This document shows, one piece after another, positions 25,766-34,765 of a DNA stretch of 42,317 nt. This DNA comes from Verrucomicrobiales bacterium (GTDB lineage: Bacteria; Verrucomicrobiota; Verrucomicrobiia; Verrucomicrobiales; V1-33): NCBI GenBank assembly GCA_018003315.1, contig JAGNEJ010000036.1, positions 1-42,317 of the forward strand. Direction: 5' to 3'. The notes beneath the pieces were generated by a model. That model was not told the DNA's origin. It did no database searches and saw nothing but the letters and a program-made list of their open reading frames with translations. Within the stretch, counting starts at the first letter, position 1. Each line of letters opens with the position of its first letter. The translations under genes and the position numbers were made by a program.

Positions 25766-26467
25766 ATGTTTATTAGAGTTGCTCGTTCCATTGCCCGACC
25801 CCAGACTTTTGCCATTCTCGACCTGTTGAAGCGTTCTACCGGGATGTCCGTTAAAGACATAGCGAAACATTTGAGGATGAGCTACATGGGGATTAAACAA
25901 CACTGTGTGGATCTGGAAAAGAAGGGTCTGCTCGACACCTGGCGCAATCCCAAGCAATTGGGTCGCCCGGAGAAACTTTACCGGCTCACGCCGAAGGCGG
26001 GTGCGTTTTATCCGGAAGTGGGGAATGAATTGACCCTGGACCTGCTCAATTCCATCCAGCAGCTTTACGGACCGACCGCGCCTGACAGATTGCTCTTCAG
26101 CTACTTCTCGAAGCGTGCGGACTACTATTTGAAGAAGGTGAAAGGCAACAGTGTCTCGGAGCGTGCCGCTTCGTTCTGCAAAATTCGCGAGGCCGAGGGG
26201 CACTGCGCCGAAATTGAATACGATCACAATGCTGGCTTGCGGATTGTGGAATTTCACAGTCCGTTCAAGGAAATCGCCCAGACCTATCCGAGTGTGCGCC
26301 GCATGGAGGAGCTGATGGTAAACCGGGTGCTCGGAATCACCGTGAAGCGCTCGGAGGAGAAGGCATCCGGTCTGACCAAATACGTCTTCCATATTCCAAC
26401 GCTGGGACACGCTGAAGAGAATGGGGGCGCAGCCTCAGCGGCCTCAGCCACCTTTCGCTTGGAATAG
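25766..26467 (+). CDS. Helix-turn-helix transcriptional regulator (winged helix, SufR/ArsR-like)
   Basis: 233 residues. The N-terminal winged HTH spans about residues 10-85 (AILDLLKRSTGMSVKDIAKHLRMSY, then IKQHCVDLEKKGLL and RLTPKAG). The C-terminal domain (about 95-220) resembles the ligand-binding part of SufR-like regulators, but I see only CKIREAEGHC and not the four-cysteine Fe-S pattern, so an iron-sulfur sensor is not supported. It stands alone, with its own promoter and terminator. The target is unknown; the half-site cluster in its own promoter is a candidate. Confidence 0.85.
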   Translation: MFIRVARSIARPQTFAILDLLKRSTGMSVKDIAKHLRMSYMGIKQHCVDLEKKGLLDTWRNPKQLGRPEKLYRLTPKAGAFYPEVGNELTLDLLNSIQQLYGPTAPDRLLFSYFSKRADYYLKKVKGNSVSERAASFCKIREAEGHCAEIEYDHNAGLRIVEFHSPFKEIAQTYPSVRRMEELMVNRVLGITVKRSEEKASGLTKYVFHIPTLGHAEENGGAASAASATFRLE

Positions 26468-26491
26468 CGGGCCGCCGTCTGATTTGCCGCG

Positions 26492-26527
26492 AAGCCGGTC
26501 TCTCGGATAACGAGGGACCGGCTTTTT
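26492..26527 (+). terminator. Rho-independent terminator after the HTH regulator
   Basis: A 14-bp stem (AAGCCGGTCTCTCG / CGAGGGACCGGCTT) with one G-T wobble and loop GATAA, followed by TTTTT. It is 24 bp after the regulator stop and separates it from the ABC ATPase. Confidence 0.9.
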
Positions 26528-26594
26528 GCTGGTTGCTGCGCGGCCATGCATTGGGGAGGGATGAATTCCAATCGCGCCGGGGTCGGTTAAACGA

Positions 26595-27458
26595 ATGCTG
26601 GCAACCCACGGAATGCGGCCTATCAGTCTGCGCATGGAGGGCAAGCCACCATTTTTGAGCATTGAGGATTTGCATGTCCACTACCAGCGGCGGCAGGGAA
26701 CCCTGGGACGGGCGGATGCAGTGCGTGCGGTGGATGGCGTCACCCTGCACATGAGGCGGGGAGAAATCCTGGGTCTGGTGGGCGAATCCGGGTGCGGCAA
26801 GTCCACCCTCTCCCGCTGCATCCTGCAACTGGTGCCCCCGACATCCGGCCGTGTGCGGCTGGAAGGCGTGGATTTGTCAAAACTTGACCGAACCGCCTTG
26901 CGCAGGGCCAGGCTGGACTTTCAGATGGTGTTTCAGGATCCGTATGCCTCGCTCAATCCGCGGATGACGGTGTTCAGCACGCTGCTGGAGGCGCTGCAAA
27001 CCCGCGGGCCGCTTCCTGCCGCCCAGCACACCTCCGCCGTGGCGGCGCTGATGCACAAGGCTGGACTGGATCACCGCGCCATGCTCAAATATCCCCACGA
27101 ATTTTCCGGTGGGCAGCGCCAGCGCATCGCCATCGCCAGGGCGCTGGCTCCGCAGCCGAAGCTGCTGCTGGCCGACGAGCCGGTTTCTGCATTGGATGTC
27201 TCCATCCAGAGCCAGATCATCAATCTGCTGCTCGGGCTGTCCCGCGAGATGGGCCTGACAATGATGTTCATTTCGCATGACCTTGGCGTGGTGCGATATT
27301 TGGCTGACCGCATCGCCGTCATGCATGCGGGGAAAATTGTTGAATCCGGCACCTCGGATGAGGTGATGCTCCGCCCGCAGCACCCCTACACGAAAATGCT
27401 GCTTTCGGCGGCTCCGCGCATTGATCTGGAAGCGATCTGCCGCCGACTGGCCTGCTGA
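26595..27458 (+). CDS. Peptide-type ABC transporter ATP-binding protein (DppF/OppF-like)
   Basis: 287 residues, or fewer from internal ATGs at 26613 or 26634. The family's motifs are all present: Walker A GESGCGKST, Q-loop VFQDPYASLNPR (diagnostic for dipeptide/oligopeptide importers), signature FSGGQRQR, Walker B LLLADEP, H-loop FISHD, and the C-terminal HPYTKMLLSA tail. It energises peptide or sugar-oligomer import with permeases and a second ATPase, none of which is encoded beside it here. It ends in the first bases of the apionate-lactonase-like gene, so the two are probably translated together. Confidence 0.9.
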   Translation: MLATHGMRPISLRMEGKPPFLSIEDLHVHYQRRQGTLGRADAVRAVDGVTLHMRRGEILGLVGESGCGKSTLSRCILQLVPPTSGRVRLEGVDLSKLDRTALRRARLDFQMVFQDPYASLNPRMTVFSTLLEALQTRGPLPAAQHTSAVAALMHKAGLDHRAMLKYPHEFSGGQRQRIAIARALAPQPKLLLADEPVSALDVSIQSQIINLLLGLSREMGLTMMFISHDLGVVRYLADRIAVMHAGKIVESGTSDEVMLRPQHPYTKMLLSAAPRIDLEAICRRLAC

Positions 27459-29116
27459 TGCGTTTTTCGACGACGTTCACCGCCATGGAACTGCTGCCCT
27501 TGCGATCCGGACCCGTTTCGCTGCGATTCGATGCCCGGCTGGGCAGTCTGCGCTACCTGCGGATCGGAAATGAGGAAATCCTGCGGCATGTGTATGCCGC
27601 CGTTCGCGATGAAAACTGGACCACCATTCCGGCTCGAATCGACGTCGAAACCGTCACATCCACGCAGGCGGAGTTTTCCATTCGCCTCCGGGGAATCTGT
27701 GATGCGCCGCCCGTTCGCTACAGGTGGACGCTGGATTTGGCTGGCAATGCCAGCGGTGAAATCCAGATCCGATTCCACGGCGTTGCGGAATCTGCATTCC
27801 TCCGCAACCGCATCGGCCTCTGCCTGCTGCATCCCATCAGCGGCGGGCAGTTTGAACGGAAAGATTCGGATGGCACCGGACGGATGGTGGAATTTCCCTC
27901 TGAGCGAGTGAGTCCCTGGCAGCCCGCCACCGACATCGCCGAAATGCGCTGGATGACTGCGGGCGGAGTGGCGGTGGAAATTCAGTTTGGCGGAGAACTC
28001 TTTGAAATGGAGGACCAGCGCAACTGGGGCGACCATTCACTCAAAACCTACGCTACGCCGCAGCATCTGCCGAAACCCATCCGGGTTCATCCAGGCGAGG
28101 AAGTTCATCAGTGCATGCAGATTCGCATGAGAGCACCGTCGGCCGGGATTTGGGAGCCGATCGGATCCGTGGCGGCATTTCCATTGGCCGCGGTACCGAA
28201 GCCGCGCCTTGGCCTGCTGGCCGGGCCGGGTGACGGCTTGCACCTTCCCGGTGTCAGGGATCGCCTGGCGGAACTTCGGCTGGACCACATCCGGGTTGAT
28301 CTGCGATTGCAGGCACGCGGCTGGAAAGAAACATTCCGCGCTGCCGCAGCGTGTGCCGCCGCACTGCGGACGAATCTTCATGCCGCGCTGTTCGTTAGCG
28401 GAGATGCAGCCCGCGAACTAGCCGAAGTGGCGGCCATCACCGCAGGCTCATCAACTGCCGTTTTTCTCGTTTTCCAGGAAGGAGCGCCGCTCACGCCCGT
28501 TTCGCTGTTGGAACTGGCGCGTGAAATGTTAGGTGAAGATGCCGTGCTGGCGGGCGGAAGCGACGGATTGTTCTGTGAAATCAACCGTAATCCACCGTCC
28601 GGGGACGCGTTTTGGCTGCCGTGTTTCTCTGCGATGCCGCAGGCCCACCTGACGGATGAGGAAACCATGGTGGAAAACCTGCCGGCGATCGCGGATGCCC
28701 TGCGCACCCTGCAAAATCGGCTACCTCAACCGGTGCTGATTTCGCCCATTTCGATGGGGCCACGTATTCCGGCGGATCCACGTCAGGAAACTTCGTTCGG
28801 GGCGGCCTGGCTGCTGGGGTGCCTCCGCTGGCTTTGCGCGTCTGCGAACCTTCGATCCGCCACCCTTTTCCCGACGCATGGACCGGGCGGAGTATTGACC
28901 GCATCCGGCGCGCCGAATCCGCCGTGGGCGGTGTTGCGGTTTTTGGCCGATGCGGAAATGCTGACGCCGTGGCAGGTGACGGATTTCCTGAACGTGAGTG
29001 CCGTTTCTGCCTGTGGAAAGGTTTGCGTGGCGAACCATGGCCGCACAGCGCTGGAATGGTTCGGACACCGCCTTGCCCCGCAGCAGGTGAGTGTTTTTGA
29101 TTCCACCGCAGGATAG
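27458..29116 (+). CDS. D-apionate lactonase-like protein
   Basis: 552 residues, ATG overlapping the preceding stop by one base; an alternative ATG lies at 27485. The N-terminal beta-rich domain contains the stretch FEMEDQRNWGDHSLKTY (about residues 182-198), and its position and neighbours match what I know of ApnL D-apionate lactonases, which open the lactone formed in catabolism of the plant cell-wall sugar D-apiose. A central TIM-barrel-like region and a C-terminal small domain follow. I see no other apiose genes, so the substrate could be a related sugar lactone. The pairing with a transporter ATPase fits uptake and use of a sugar. Confidence 0.75.
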   Translation: MRFSTTFTAMELLPLRSGPVSLRFDARLGSLRYLRIGNEEILRHVYAAVRDENWTTIPARIDVETVTSTQAEFSIRLRGICDAPPVRYRWTLDLAGNASGEIQIRFHGVAESAFLRNRIGLCLLHPISGGQFERKDSDGTGRMVEFPSERVSPWQPATDIAEMRWMTAGGVAVEIQFGGELFEMEDQRNWGDHSLKTYATPQHLPKPIRVHPGEEVHQCMQIRMRAPSAGIWEPIGSVAAFPLAAVPKPRLGLLAGPGDGLHLPGVRDRLAELRLDHIRVDLRLQARGWKETFRAAAACAAALRTNLHAALFVSGDAARELAEVAAITAGSSTAVFLVFQEGAPLTPVSLLELAREMLGEDAVLAGGSDGLFCEINRNPPSGDAFWLPCFSAMPQAHLTDEETMVENLPAIADALRTLQNRLPQPVLISPISMGPRIPADPRQETSFGAAWLLGCLRWLCASANLRSATLFPTHGPGGVLTASGAPNPPWAVLRFLADAEMLTPWQVTDFLNVSAVSACGKVCVANHGRTALEWFGHRLAPQQVSVFDSTAG

Positions 29117-29123
29117 GAAAGCT

Positions 29124-29140
29124 GCCAGTCGAGGACTGGC
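29124..29140 (+). other. Short hairpin after the lactonase-like gene
   Basis: A perfect 7-bp stem (GCCAGTC / GACTGGC) with loop GAG, beginning 8 bp after the stop. There is no T-run, so it is not a standard intrinsic terminator; it may stabilise the transcript 3' end or be chance. Confidence 0.35.
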
Positions 29141-29258
29141 GAGGTCATCCGGCCAAAGGCGGAGCATTCCGGGCCACTTCGGAGTCGCTTCCTGGACGAA
29201 TTCAGCGTATGACCACGTCATGCCGGTTGCTCGTTTCAGTTGCCCTCGGAGGAAGCTC

Positions 29259-31493
29259 ATGGCGCAGGGATGCCTGTGGCTGTTGGCCGCGCTTTCCCTG
29301 CTGCGCGGGCAGACCGATTCCACCGCTGCACCACCGCCTCCGGCTCCGCCGGAAACCAGGGAGAATGCTGCTCCAATGGGTGAAAAACTCCTGAAAATGC
29401 GCGGCACCGTGGCGTTTGTCAGCCAGATGGGAAGGTATTTCATGATGATCCGGGAGCGTGCGGCCCAGGGATTCCGAGTAGCCCCAGCGCAGCCCCTGCC
29501 ATCGTTTGGTGCCGAAGTGGAAATCGAGTATGATCCGGCGAGCTTCGCCAGCGGCGGCTGGGACGCCCGGAGCATTCGGAGCCTTGGCCCTGGAAAATTT
29601 CCAGAACCCGTTCAATGCACTCCGGATGATGTCATGGTAGGAAAATTCGACACGAAATGGGTGGAAGTGGATGCCGTGGTCCTGCAGGTCAAATACGCCA
29701 TGGGCTTTCTCTGGGTGCAGCTTGCTGGACGGGGCGGCTGGGGCATGGCTAACATTTATCAGTGGCCGACGGGACCATTGAAGGAGGACTGGTGGGGTGC
29801 CAGGGTGAAAATCCGCGGACTCAACATCGGCCACGGCCAGAATGCATTCCGGGTCAACGATCCCAGCCTGCTGACCATCGTGAAGCCGGGTGTGGCGAAT
29901 CCCTTTTCCATTCCGGAGTCGGACATTGTCCAGGTGGCCTCCGCTGCGGAATCGTCCGCGGACCGGGTCAAAATCAAAGCCACCGTGCTGGGGTCGCTGG
30001 GGACCATTGTCTATCTGCGCTCGGGGACCACCGCATTTCAGGCGGACATTCTCTACCCGTTTGACACCCAGCAGGATCCCTCCGGACAGTTCCTCAAGGC
30101 ACCGAAACTTCCCTACCTGGACCGCGGAGCCGAAGTGGAAATGATCGGATCGCCGCTGCGCCTGCACGCATTTACCCGGCTGAATTACGCCCAGTTCAAG
30201 GTGCTGAAGCGCGGAGGAACCGCAGTGCCGAGGGCGGTCACCTTGGAGGATGCCGCCCTTGGCAGGGCCGGAAATGATCTTGTCATTCTGCGCGGACGAC
30301 TGCTGGCTCACCATGAAACGTCGTCCGGCAAAATGCGCCGCGAGACGCTCGAACTAACCGATGGACGGCGCGAAATCAATGCCGTGCTGGACAGCGCAAC
30401 GGGCGGCAGGCTCTCCAAATTGTCAGTGGATGACCTGGTGGAAGTAACCGGGCTGGTCGAACCGGCCAGCGGCTCGCCTCCCTGGATGATCCGTCTTTCT
30501 TCCATCAAGGAGGCGTCATCACTGGGGCTGGCACCAGAAGTGATGTGGCGGCGACTTCTGGAGGTGCTGGCAACAATTGGACTGGCCTTGGTGCTGGGCG
30601 GAGGGCTGCTGTGGTGGGTGCGGTGCCGCCGGAGCCGCTCCCGCGAACGCGAGGCGGCCATCAGGGATGAACATGCCGCCTTGGAGCGCAGAGTGGCCGA
30701 GCGCACCAGGGAACTGGAGGGTGCCAAGGAGGAACTGGGCAGGGCGTTGCTCCAGGAGCGGGAACTCAGCGAATTGAAAAGCCGTTTTGTCACCATCGTC
30801 TCGCATGAGTTCCGCACGCCGCTCGGCATCATCATGTCAGCAGTGGAACTGCTGCGGCACTATCATGATCGCCTTCCCGCGGAGCAACGCCAGGAGCTTT
30901 GTGAAGATATTTTCGCATCCACCCGACACATGGGCGGACTGATGGAGCAGGTGCTGCTGCTGGGGCGTGTCGAGGCTGGAAAACTGGGCTGCCGTCCTGC
31001 GCCGCTGGACCTCCAAATGCTGGCGGCCAAGCTCATCGACGAAACCTTGTCCGCGACCAACCGGCGCTGTCCGATTCACTGGAAGCCAGAGGGCGACATC
31101 CGCGGCGCGGTGGGTGACGAAGCGCTGCTGCGGCATGTCTTTTCCAATCTGATTTCCAATGCCGTGAAATACTCGCCGGAAGGCGGAGAGGTCGAATGGC
31201 GCTGTCGCCGGGAGGATGACGCCGCTATTTTTACCGTGACGGATCGCGGCATTGGCATCCGCAAGGAGGATCTGCCCCGGCTCTTCGAAGCCTTTCAACG
31301 CGGCGGAAATGTGGGGGAAATTCCGGGTACCGGCCTCGGTCTGGTGATCGTCAAACGCTGTGTGGAACTGCACGGCGGCAGCGTCACCATCGCCCCCAGG
31401 TCAGGCGGTGGCACGGCATTCACCGTGCGTATTCCCATGTTCGCCGCCACCCGGGCGGCGAGCCCCGAAGCAGCGGAATTGTCACCGGTTTGA
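29259..31493 (+). CDS. Membrane-bound sensor histidine kinase (orphan)
   Basis: 744 residues from ATG 29259, chosen because TCGGAGGAAG, a good Shine-Dalgarno and one of few in this window, lies 4-11 bases upstream. An upstream ATG at 29220 is less likely. Residues 1-20 are a signal peptide, followed by a Pro-rich linker and a large periplasmic sensor region of repeated small beta domains (about 45-435). One helix (about 430-455) leads to a coiled coil. The HisKA box SHEFRTPLG puts the phospho-His at H516. The ATPase domain has NLISNAVKYSP (N-box), DRGIGI (G1) and GTGLGLVIVK (G2). No response regulator is adjacent, so partner and signal are unknown. Confidence 0.9.
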   Translation: MAQGCLWLLAALSLLRGQTDSTAAPPPPAPPETRENAAPMGEKLLKMRGTVAFVSQMGRYFMMIRERAAQGFRVAPAQPLPSFGAEVEIEYDPASFASGGWDARSIRSLGPGKFPEPVQCTPDDVMVGKFDTKWVEVDAVVLQVKYAMGFLWVQLAGRGGWGMANIYQWPTGPLKEDWWGARVKIRGLNIGHGQNAFRVNDPSLLTIVKPGVANPFSIPESDIVQVASAAESSADRVKIKATVLGSLGTIVYLRSGTTAFQADILYPFDTQQDPSGQFLKAPKLPYLDRGAEVEMIGSPLRLHAFTRLNYAQFKVLKRGGTAVPRAVTLEDAALGRAGNDLVILRGRLLAHHETSSGKMRRETLELTDGRREINAVLDSATGGRLSKLSVDDLVEVTGLVEPASGSPPWMIRLSSIKEASSLGLAPEVMWRRLLEVLATIGLALVLGGGLLWWVRCRRSRSREREAAIRDEHAALERRVAERTRELEGAKEELGRALLQERELSELKSRFVTIVSHEFRTPLGIIMSAVELLRHYHDRLPAEQRQELCEDIFASTRHMGGLMEQVLLLGRVEAGKLGCRPAPLDLQMLAAKLIDETLSATNRRCPIHWKPEGDIRGAVGDEALLRHVFSNLISNAVKYSPEGGEVEWRCRREDDAAIFTVTDRGIGIRKEDLPRLFEAFQRGGNVGEIPGTGLGLVIVKRCVELHGGSVTIAPRSGGGTAFTVRIPMFAATRAASPEAAELSPV

Positions 31494-31533
31494 TTGTGCA
31501 TTGAACCATTGCAGGCATTCCCTATTTTCGAAC

Positions 31534-31836
31534 ATGGGCAGGTATCTGAATTCACGCTCCAATCGATTCTTCCACTGCGGTGTGTGCGCTGCGGAAGTCA
31601 AACGCGGTGCCTTGGCTTGCCCGGATTGCGGGGCGGACCGCCGCACCGGACTCTTCGGGTTTGATGGCGCGGAGGGAGATCTTCCGGAAACGCAGGAGGA
31701 TTTTGACTATGACGCATTTATCAAAAGGGAATTCGGACGTTCGCCGCGTCCTGCCGGACTGCATCTGGTCTGGTGGATCGCCGGCGTGCTGCTGTTCGCC
31801 GCCCTGGTGGTCGGTGCGCTGAGCGGATGGTTGTAA
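31534..31836 (+). CDS. Zinc-ribbon small membrane protein
   Basis: 100 residues from ATG 31534, which has the local CCCTATTTTCG leader. Residues about 15-34 form a zinc ribbon (CGVC ... CPDC), followed by an acidic, Tyr/Asp-rich linker and one C-terminal helix (about 77-99). Many bacteria have such zinc-ribbon plus helix proteins without known function. Confidence 0.75.
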   Translation: MGRYLNSRSNRFFHCGVCAAEVKRGALACPDCGADRRTGLFGFDGAEGDLPETQEDFDYDAFIKREFGRSPRPAGLHLVWWIAGVLLFAALVVGALSGWL

Positions 31837-31866
31837 ATCACCGGCTGACGGCTAGAGTGCCCGCTT

Positions 31867-32736
31867 ATGAGGAGGCGACTTCAAGTTTTGAAAACCTACA
31901 AGCTGTTCATTGGCGGCAAGTTTCCCCGTAGTGAAAGCGGACGGTTTGCGGCGGCGACCGCCCACGGCGGCGAGCACCTTGCCAATTTTTCTCTGGCCTC
32001 CCGCAAGGATTTGCGCGAAGCCGTGGTCGCTGCGCGCAAGAGCGCCGGAGCCTGGGCCGCCACTTCCGCCTATCTCAAGGGGCAGATTCTCTACCGCCTG
32101 GCGGAAATGCTGGAAAGCCGAGCCGCTGCGCTGGCCGATGAAATTTCCCGCGCCACGGGTGTCACTCAGGAGGCGGCTTGTGAGGAAGTTGGGGCAGCGA
32201 CTGACCGGCTGGTTTATTATGCTGGCTGGACGGACAAACTTCAGCAGGTGCTGGGGGCGGTGAATCCAGTCGCTTCGTCACATTTCAATTTCACCACGCT
32301 GGAGCCGACCGGAGTGGTGGCGTTGGTTGCCCCGGACCAACCCTGCCTGCTGGGGCCCGTGACCATGATGGCTGCGGCGCTGGCGGGAGGCAATGCCGTG
32401 GTCCTGCTGGCTTCGGAAACCTTTCCGCTGCCCCTTGTCAGCGTTGCGGAAGTCATTGCCACCAGTGATGTCCCGGCAGGAGTGGTGAACATCCTGACTG
32501 GACGGCGCCGAGAGCTGGCAAAAACGCTGGCCGAGCACATGGACATCAACGCCATTGCCGACGGGTCAGGCGATGCCGCCCTGCACGCGGAACTTCAGGG
32601 CGGGGCTGCATTCAACCTCAAGCGCGTCAGGGCGTGGGGCACGGCCAACTGGGCGGAGGATGCCGCCTGTGCCACGCCGTGGCAGGTCGCAGGCCTCATG
32701 GAAGCAAAAACGGTTTGGCATCCCGTCGGTTTCTAA
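31867..32736 (+). CDS. Half-length aldehyde dehydrogenase-family protein lacking the catalytic cysteine
   Basis: 289 residues, against about 480 for the family. The N-terminal coenzyme-binding half is recognisable: YKLFIGGKF, the substrate-binding helices, and the TTLEPTGVVALVAPDQPCLLGPV segment where NAD-binding residues normally sit, then DVPAGVVNILTG. The region carrying the catalytic Cys and the second Glu is absent, and the protein ends MEAKTVWHPVGF, so it ends naturally and is not cut by a frameshift. Short ALDHs of this kind occur beside nucleoside-catabolism genes, as here with a pyrimidine phosphorylase 16 bp downstream. It may be a regulatory or dimer-partner subunit. A TTG alternative start near 31888 has an AGGAGG upstream. 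Confidence 0.75.
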   Translation: MRRRLQVLKTYKLFIGGKFPRSESGRFAAATAHGGEHLANFSLASRKDLREAVVAARKSAGAWAATSAYLKGQILYRLAEMLESRAAALADEISRATGVTQEAACEEVGAATDRLVYYAGWTDKLQQVLGAVNPVASSHFNFTTLEPTGVVALVAPDQPCLLGPVTMMAAALAGGNAVVLLASETFPLPLVSVAEVIATSDVPAGVVNILTGRRRELAKTLAEHMDINAIADGSGDAALHAELQGGAAFNLKRVRAWGTANWAEDAACATPWQVAGLMEAKTVWHPVGF

Positions 32737-32752
32737 GAAAACCGCAGTCCGC

Positions 32753-33994
32753 ATGGAATGGCACATTCCCACCCTCATTGAACGGAAACGGGATGGCGGC
32801 GATCTGTCCGCCGGGGAAATCGCCCACCTGGTCCGCGGGCTGACGGACGGTTCCATTCCGGAATATCAGTGGTCGGCGCTGGCGATGGCCGTTTATTTCC
32901 GCGGCATGACTGCCGCTGAGACCTGGCAATTGACGCAGTCCATGCGCGACAGCGGCCGCGTCCTGACATACCGGAGCGACCACCCGCTCATTGTGGACAA
33001 GCATTCCACCGGCGGGGTGGGGGACAAAGTTTCACTGATTCTGGCTCCGCTGCTGGCCTGTTCCGGAGTGTGGGTGCCGATGATTTCCGGTCGCGGTCTG
33101 GGCATTACCGGCGGGACGCTCGACAAGCTGGAAAGCATTCCCGGATTCAACACCCAACTGCCGGAGCAAACGCTGCTGGAGATTCTGGATCGCATCGGCG
33201 TGTTCATGGCCGGGCAGACGGCGGAACTTTGCCCTGCCGACAAAAAGCTCTACGCCTTGCGCGACGTGACCGCTACCGTGCCCAGCCAGCCGCTCATTGT
33301 TGCCAGCATCATGAGCAAAAAACTGGCGGAGTCGCTCGACCGACTGGTGCTGGATGTCAAATTCGGCACGGGAGCATTCATGAAATCCCGCACGGAAGCC
33401 GCCGCCCTGGCAGCGGCCATGGAGGAAGTCGGACGTTTGTCAGGAGTGGCCGTTTCGGCGGTGCTCAATTCAATGGATGAACCTCTGGGGCGCACTGCGG
33501 GTAATGCGCTGGAAGTCCGGGAATGTGTGGAGGTGCTGTGCGGCGGTGGCCCGGAGGACCTGGTTTCGCTCACGCTGGACTTGGCGGAGAAAGTGGCTCC
33601 GGCTCCGCGTCACCAACTGGCGCACTGGCTGAAGGACGGCGCTGCCTGGCGGAAGTTTCAGGAATTGACCGCCGCTCAGGGCGGGAATCCCGACGATCTC
33701 GAAAACATCGGATGCAGCATTCACCGCGCACCGGTGATCCACGAAGTGGGTGCTCCTTGTTCGGGAATGGTCAGGAATTTCGACGCACTGACTGTTGGCC
33801 GCGCCATTGTCCGCCTGGGTGGAGGGCGGGCATGCGCGACGGACGCCGTGGATTATGCGGTGGGATTTGACGAAATGAAGAAGTGCGGAGAATCCGTGAC
33901 TGCAGGCGAGCTGCTGTGCCGCATTCATGCTAGGTCCCGCGAGTCTGCCCTGGAAGCCTCGGCGGCAGTACTTTCTGGATGCCAAATTGTCTGA
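32753..33994 (+). CDS. deoA: Pyrimidine-nucleoside / thymidine phosphorylase
   Basis: 413 residues from ATG 32753; the frame is open upstream, but that is a shadow of the ALDH gene. Family signature motifs are present: KHSTGGVGDK (phosphate site), SGRGLGITGGTLDKLE, DVTATVPSQPLI, KFGTGAFMK. It splits thymidine, uridine or deoxyuridine with phosphate to base and (deoxy)ribose-1-phosphate. Somewhat shorter than the usual 430-440 residues. The sequence alone does not separate thymidine-specific from broad-range enzymes. Confidence 0.92.
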   Translation: MEWHIPTLIERKRDGGDLSAGEIAHLVRGLTDGSIPEYQWSALAMAVYFRGMTAAETWQLTQSMRDSGRVLTYRSDHPLIVDKHSTGGVGDKVSLILAPLLACSGVWVPMISGRGLGITGGTLDKLESIPGFNTQLPEQTLLEILDRIGVFMAGQTAELCPADKKLYALRDVTATVPSQPLIVASIMSKKLAESLDRLVLDVKFGTGAFMKSRTEAAALAAAMEEVGRLSGVAVSAVLNSMDEPLGRTAGNALEVRECVEVLCGGGPEDLVSLTLDLAEKVAPAPRHQLAHWLKDGAAWRKFQELTAAQGGNPDDLENIGCSIHRAPVIHEVGAPCSGMVRNFDALTVGRAIVRLGGGRACATDAVDYAVGFDEMKKCGESVTAGELLCRIHARSRESALEASAAVLSGCQIV

Positions 33995-34003
33995 CGCCGC
34001 ACC

Positions 34004-34765
34004 ATGAGAACATCCTGCATCCTGGCTCTTGTTTGCTTGGGTCTCCCCCTGACGGCGGAGGAGGCTCCCAAAACGACGTCCTCTCAGGCGAAATCCATCT
34101 CCGAGCTAATTGCATGGTTGCTGGAGGATGAAGACCGCCTGGAGAACATTCCGTTTCCGGATGTCATCGCTGCCACCAGCGGGAAGAAGGTTCTCCCGCT
34201 GGACATGAGGGAAGAAATCGGGCGGCAAATTCACGACTGGGTGAGCCGCGCCGGAGCTGCGGTGCTCCAGAAGATGAATGCCAGAAACAGTCCGGTGAAG
34301 GGCCTGCGCCGGATCAATGAAGCCAGCCGGTTTTTTGAGGATGCGTTGATGGAGGAACTCAACGGCGGGGATTTCTCCTGCGGATTTCCCAAAACGGCAG
34401 CGGGCGACACCCAGCGCTCCGGCTATCCGGATCTGGAACTCATTCACAAGCCCACCGGACGGGTGGCCTACGTCGATCCCAAGCTCTTTGAGGAGAGTTC
34501 CCGCACCAGCACGCTGCGCACATTCTATTTCGAGCCCCGCCGCAGGACCAACAAAGTGACCCGCGATGCCCACCATCTCATCCTCGGTTTCTCCCACGAT
34601 GGAAAGGACGGCGACTGGACTTTTCTGCGGTGTGATGTGGTGGACGTTTCACACCTAAAGGTTCGTCTGAAGGCGGAGTTCGACGCTTCGAACAAGGAAG
34701 TCTATCGCACCGGCAGCCGGACGGAAGCCTCTGGCAGACCATCGGGTCAGCAGTCAAAACCCTGA
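34004..34765 (+). CDS. Exported protein with a PD-(D/E)xK nuclease-like signature
   Basis: 253 residues. Residues 1-18 form a signal peptide (MRTSCILALVCLGLPLTA). The mature part contains FFEDALMEELN with E112, SGYPDLELIHKPTGRVAYVD with P142-D143, and VDPKL with D158 and K160. That is an E...PD...(D/E)xK arrangement in a strand-loop-strand, like type II restriction-enzyme cores. A secreted nuclease or a decayed one is therefore possible. I cannot confirm the fold, and the Pro in D-P-K is unusual. Convergent with pcp, overlapping it by 12 bp. Confidence 0.6.
   Translation: MRTSCILALVCLGLPLTAEEAPKTTSSQAKSISELIAWLLEDEDRLENIPFPDVIAATSGKKVLPLDMREEIGRQIHDWVSRAGAAVLQKMNARNSPVKGLRRINEASRFFEDALMEELNGGDFSCGFPKTAAGDTQRSGYPDLELIHKPTGRVAYVDPKLFEESSRTSTLRTFYFEPRRRTNKVTRDAHHLILGFSHDGKDGDWTFLRCDVVDVSHLKVRLKAEFDASNKEVYRTGSRTEASGRPSGQQSKP

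Noticed and set aside
31870-31890. TTG start with AGGAGG for the short aldehyde dehydrogenase
   Set aside because: Spacing of 12 bases is long and the ATG a few codons upstream is in frame; kept only as an alternative.
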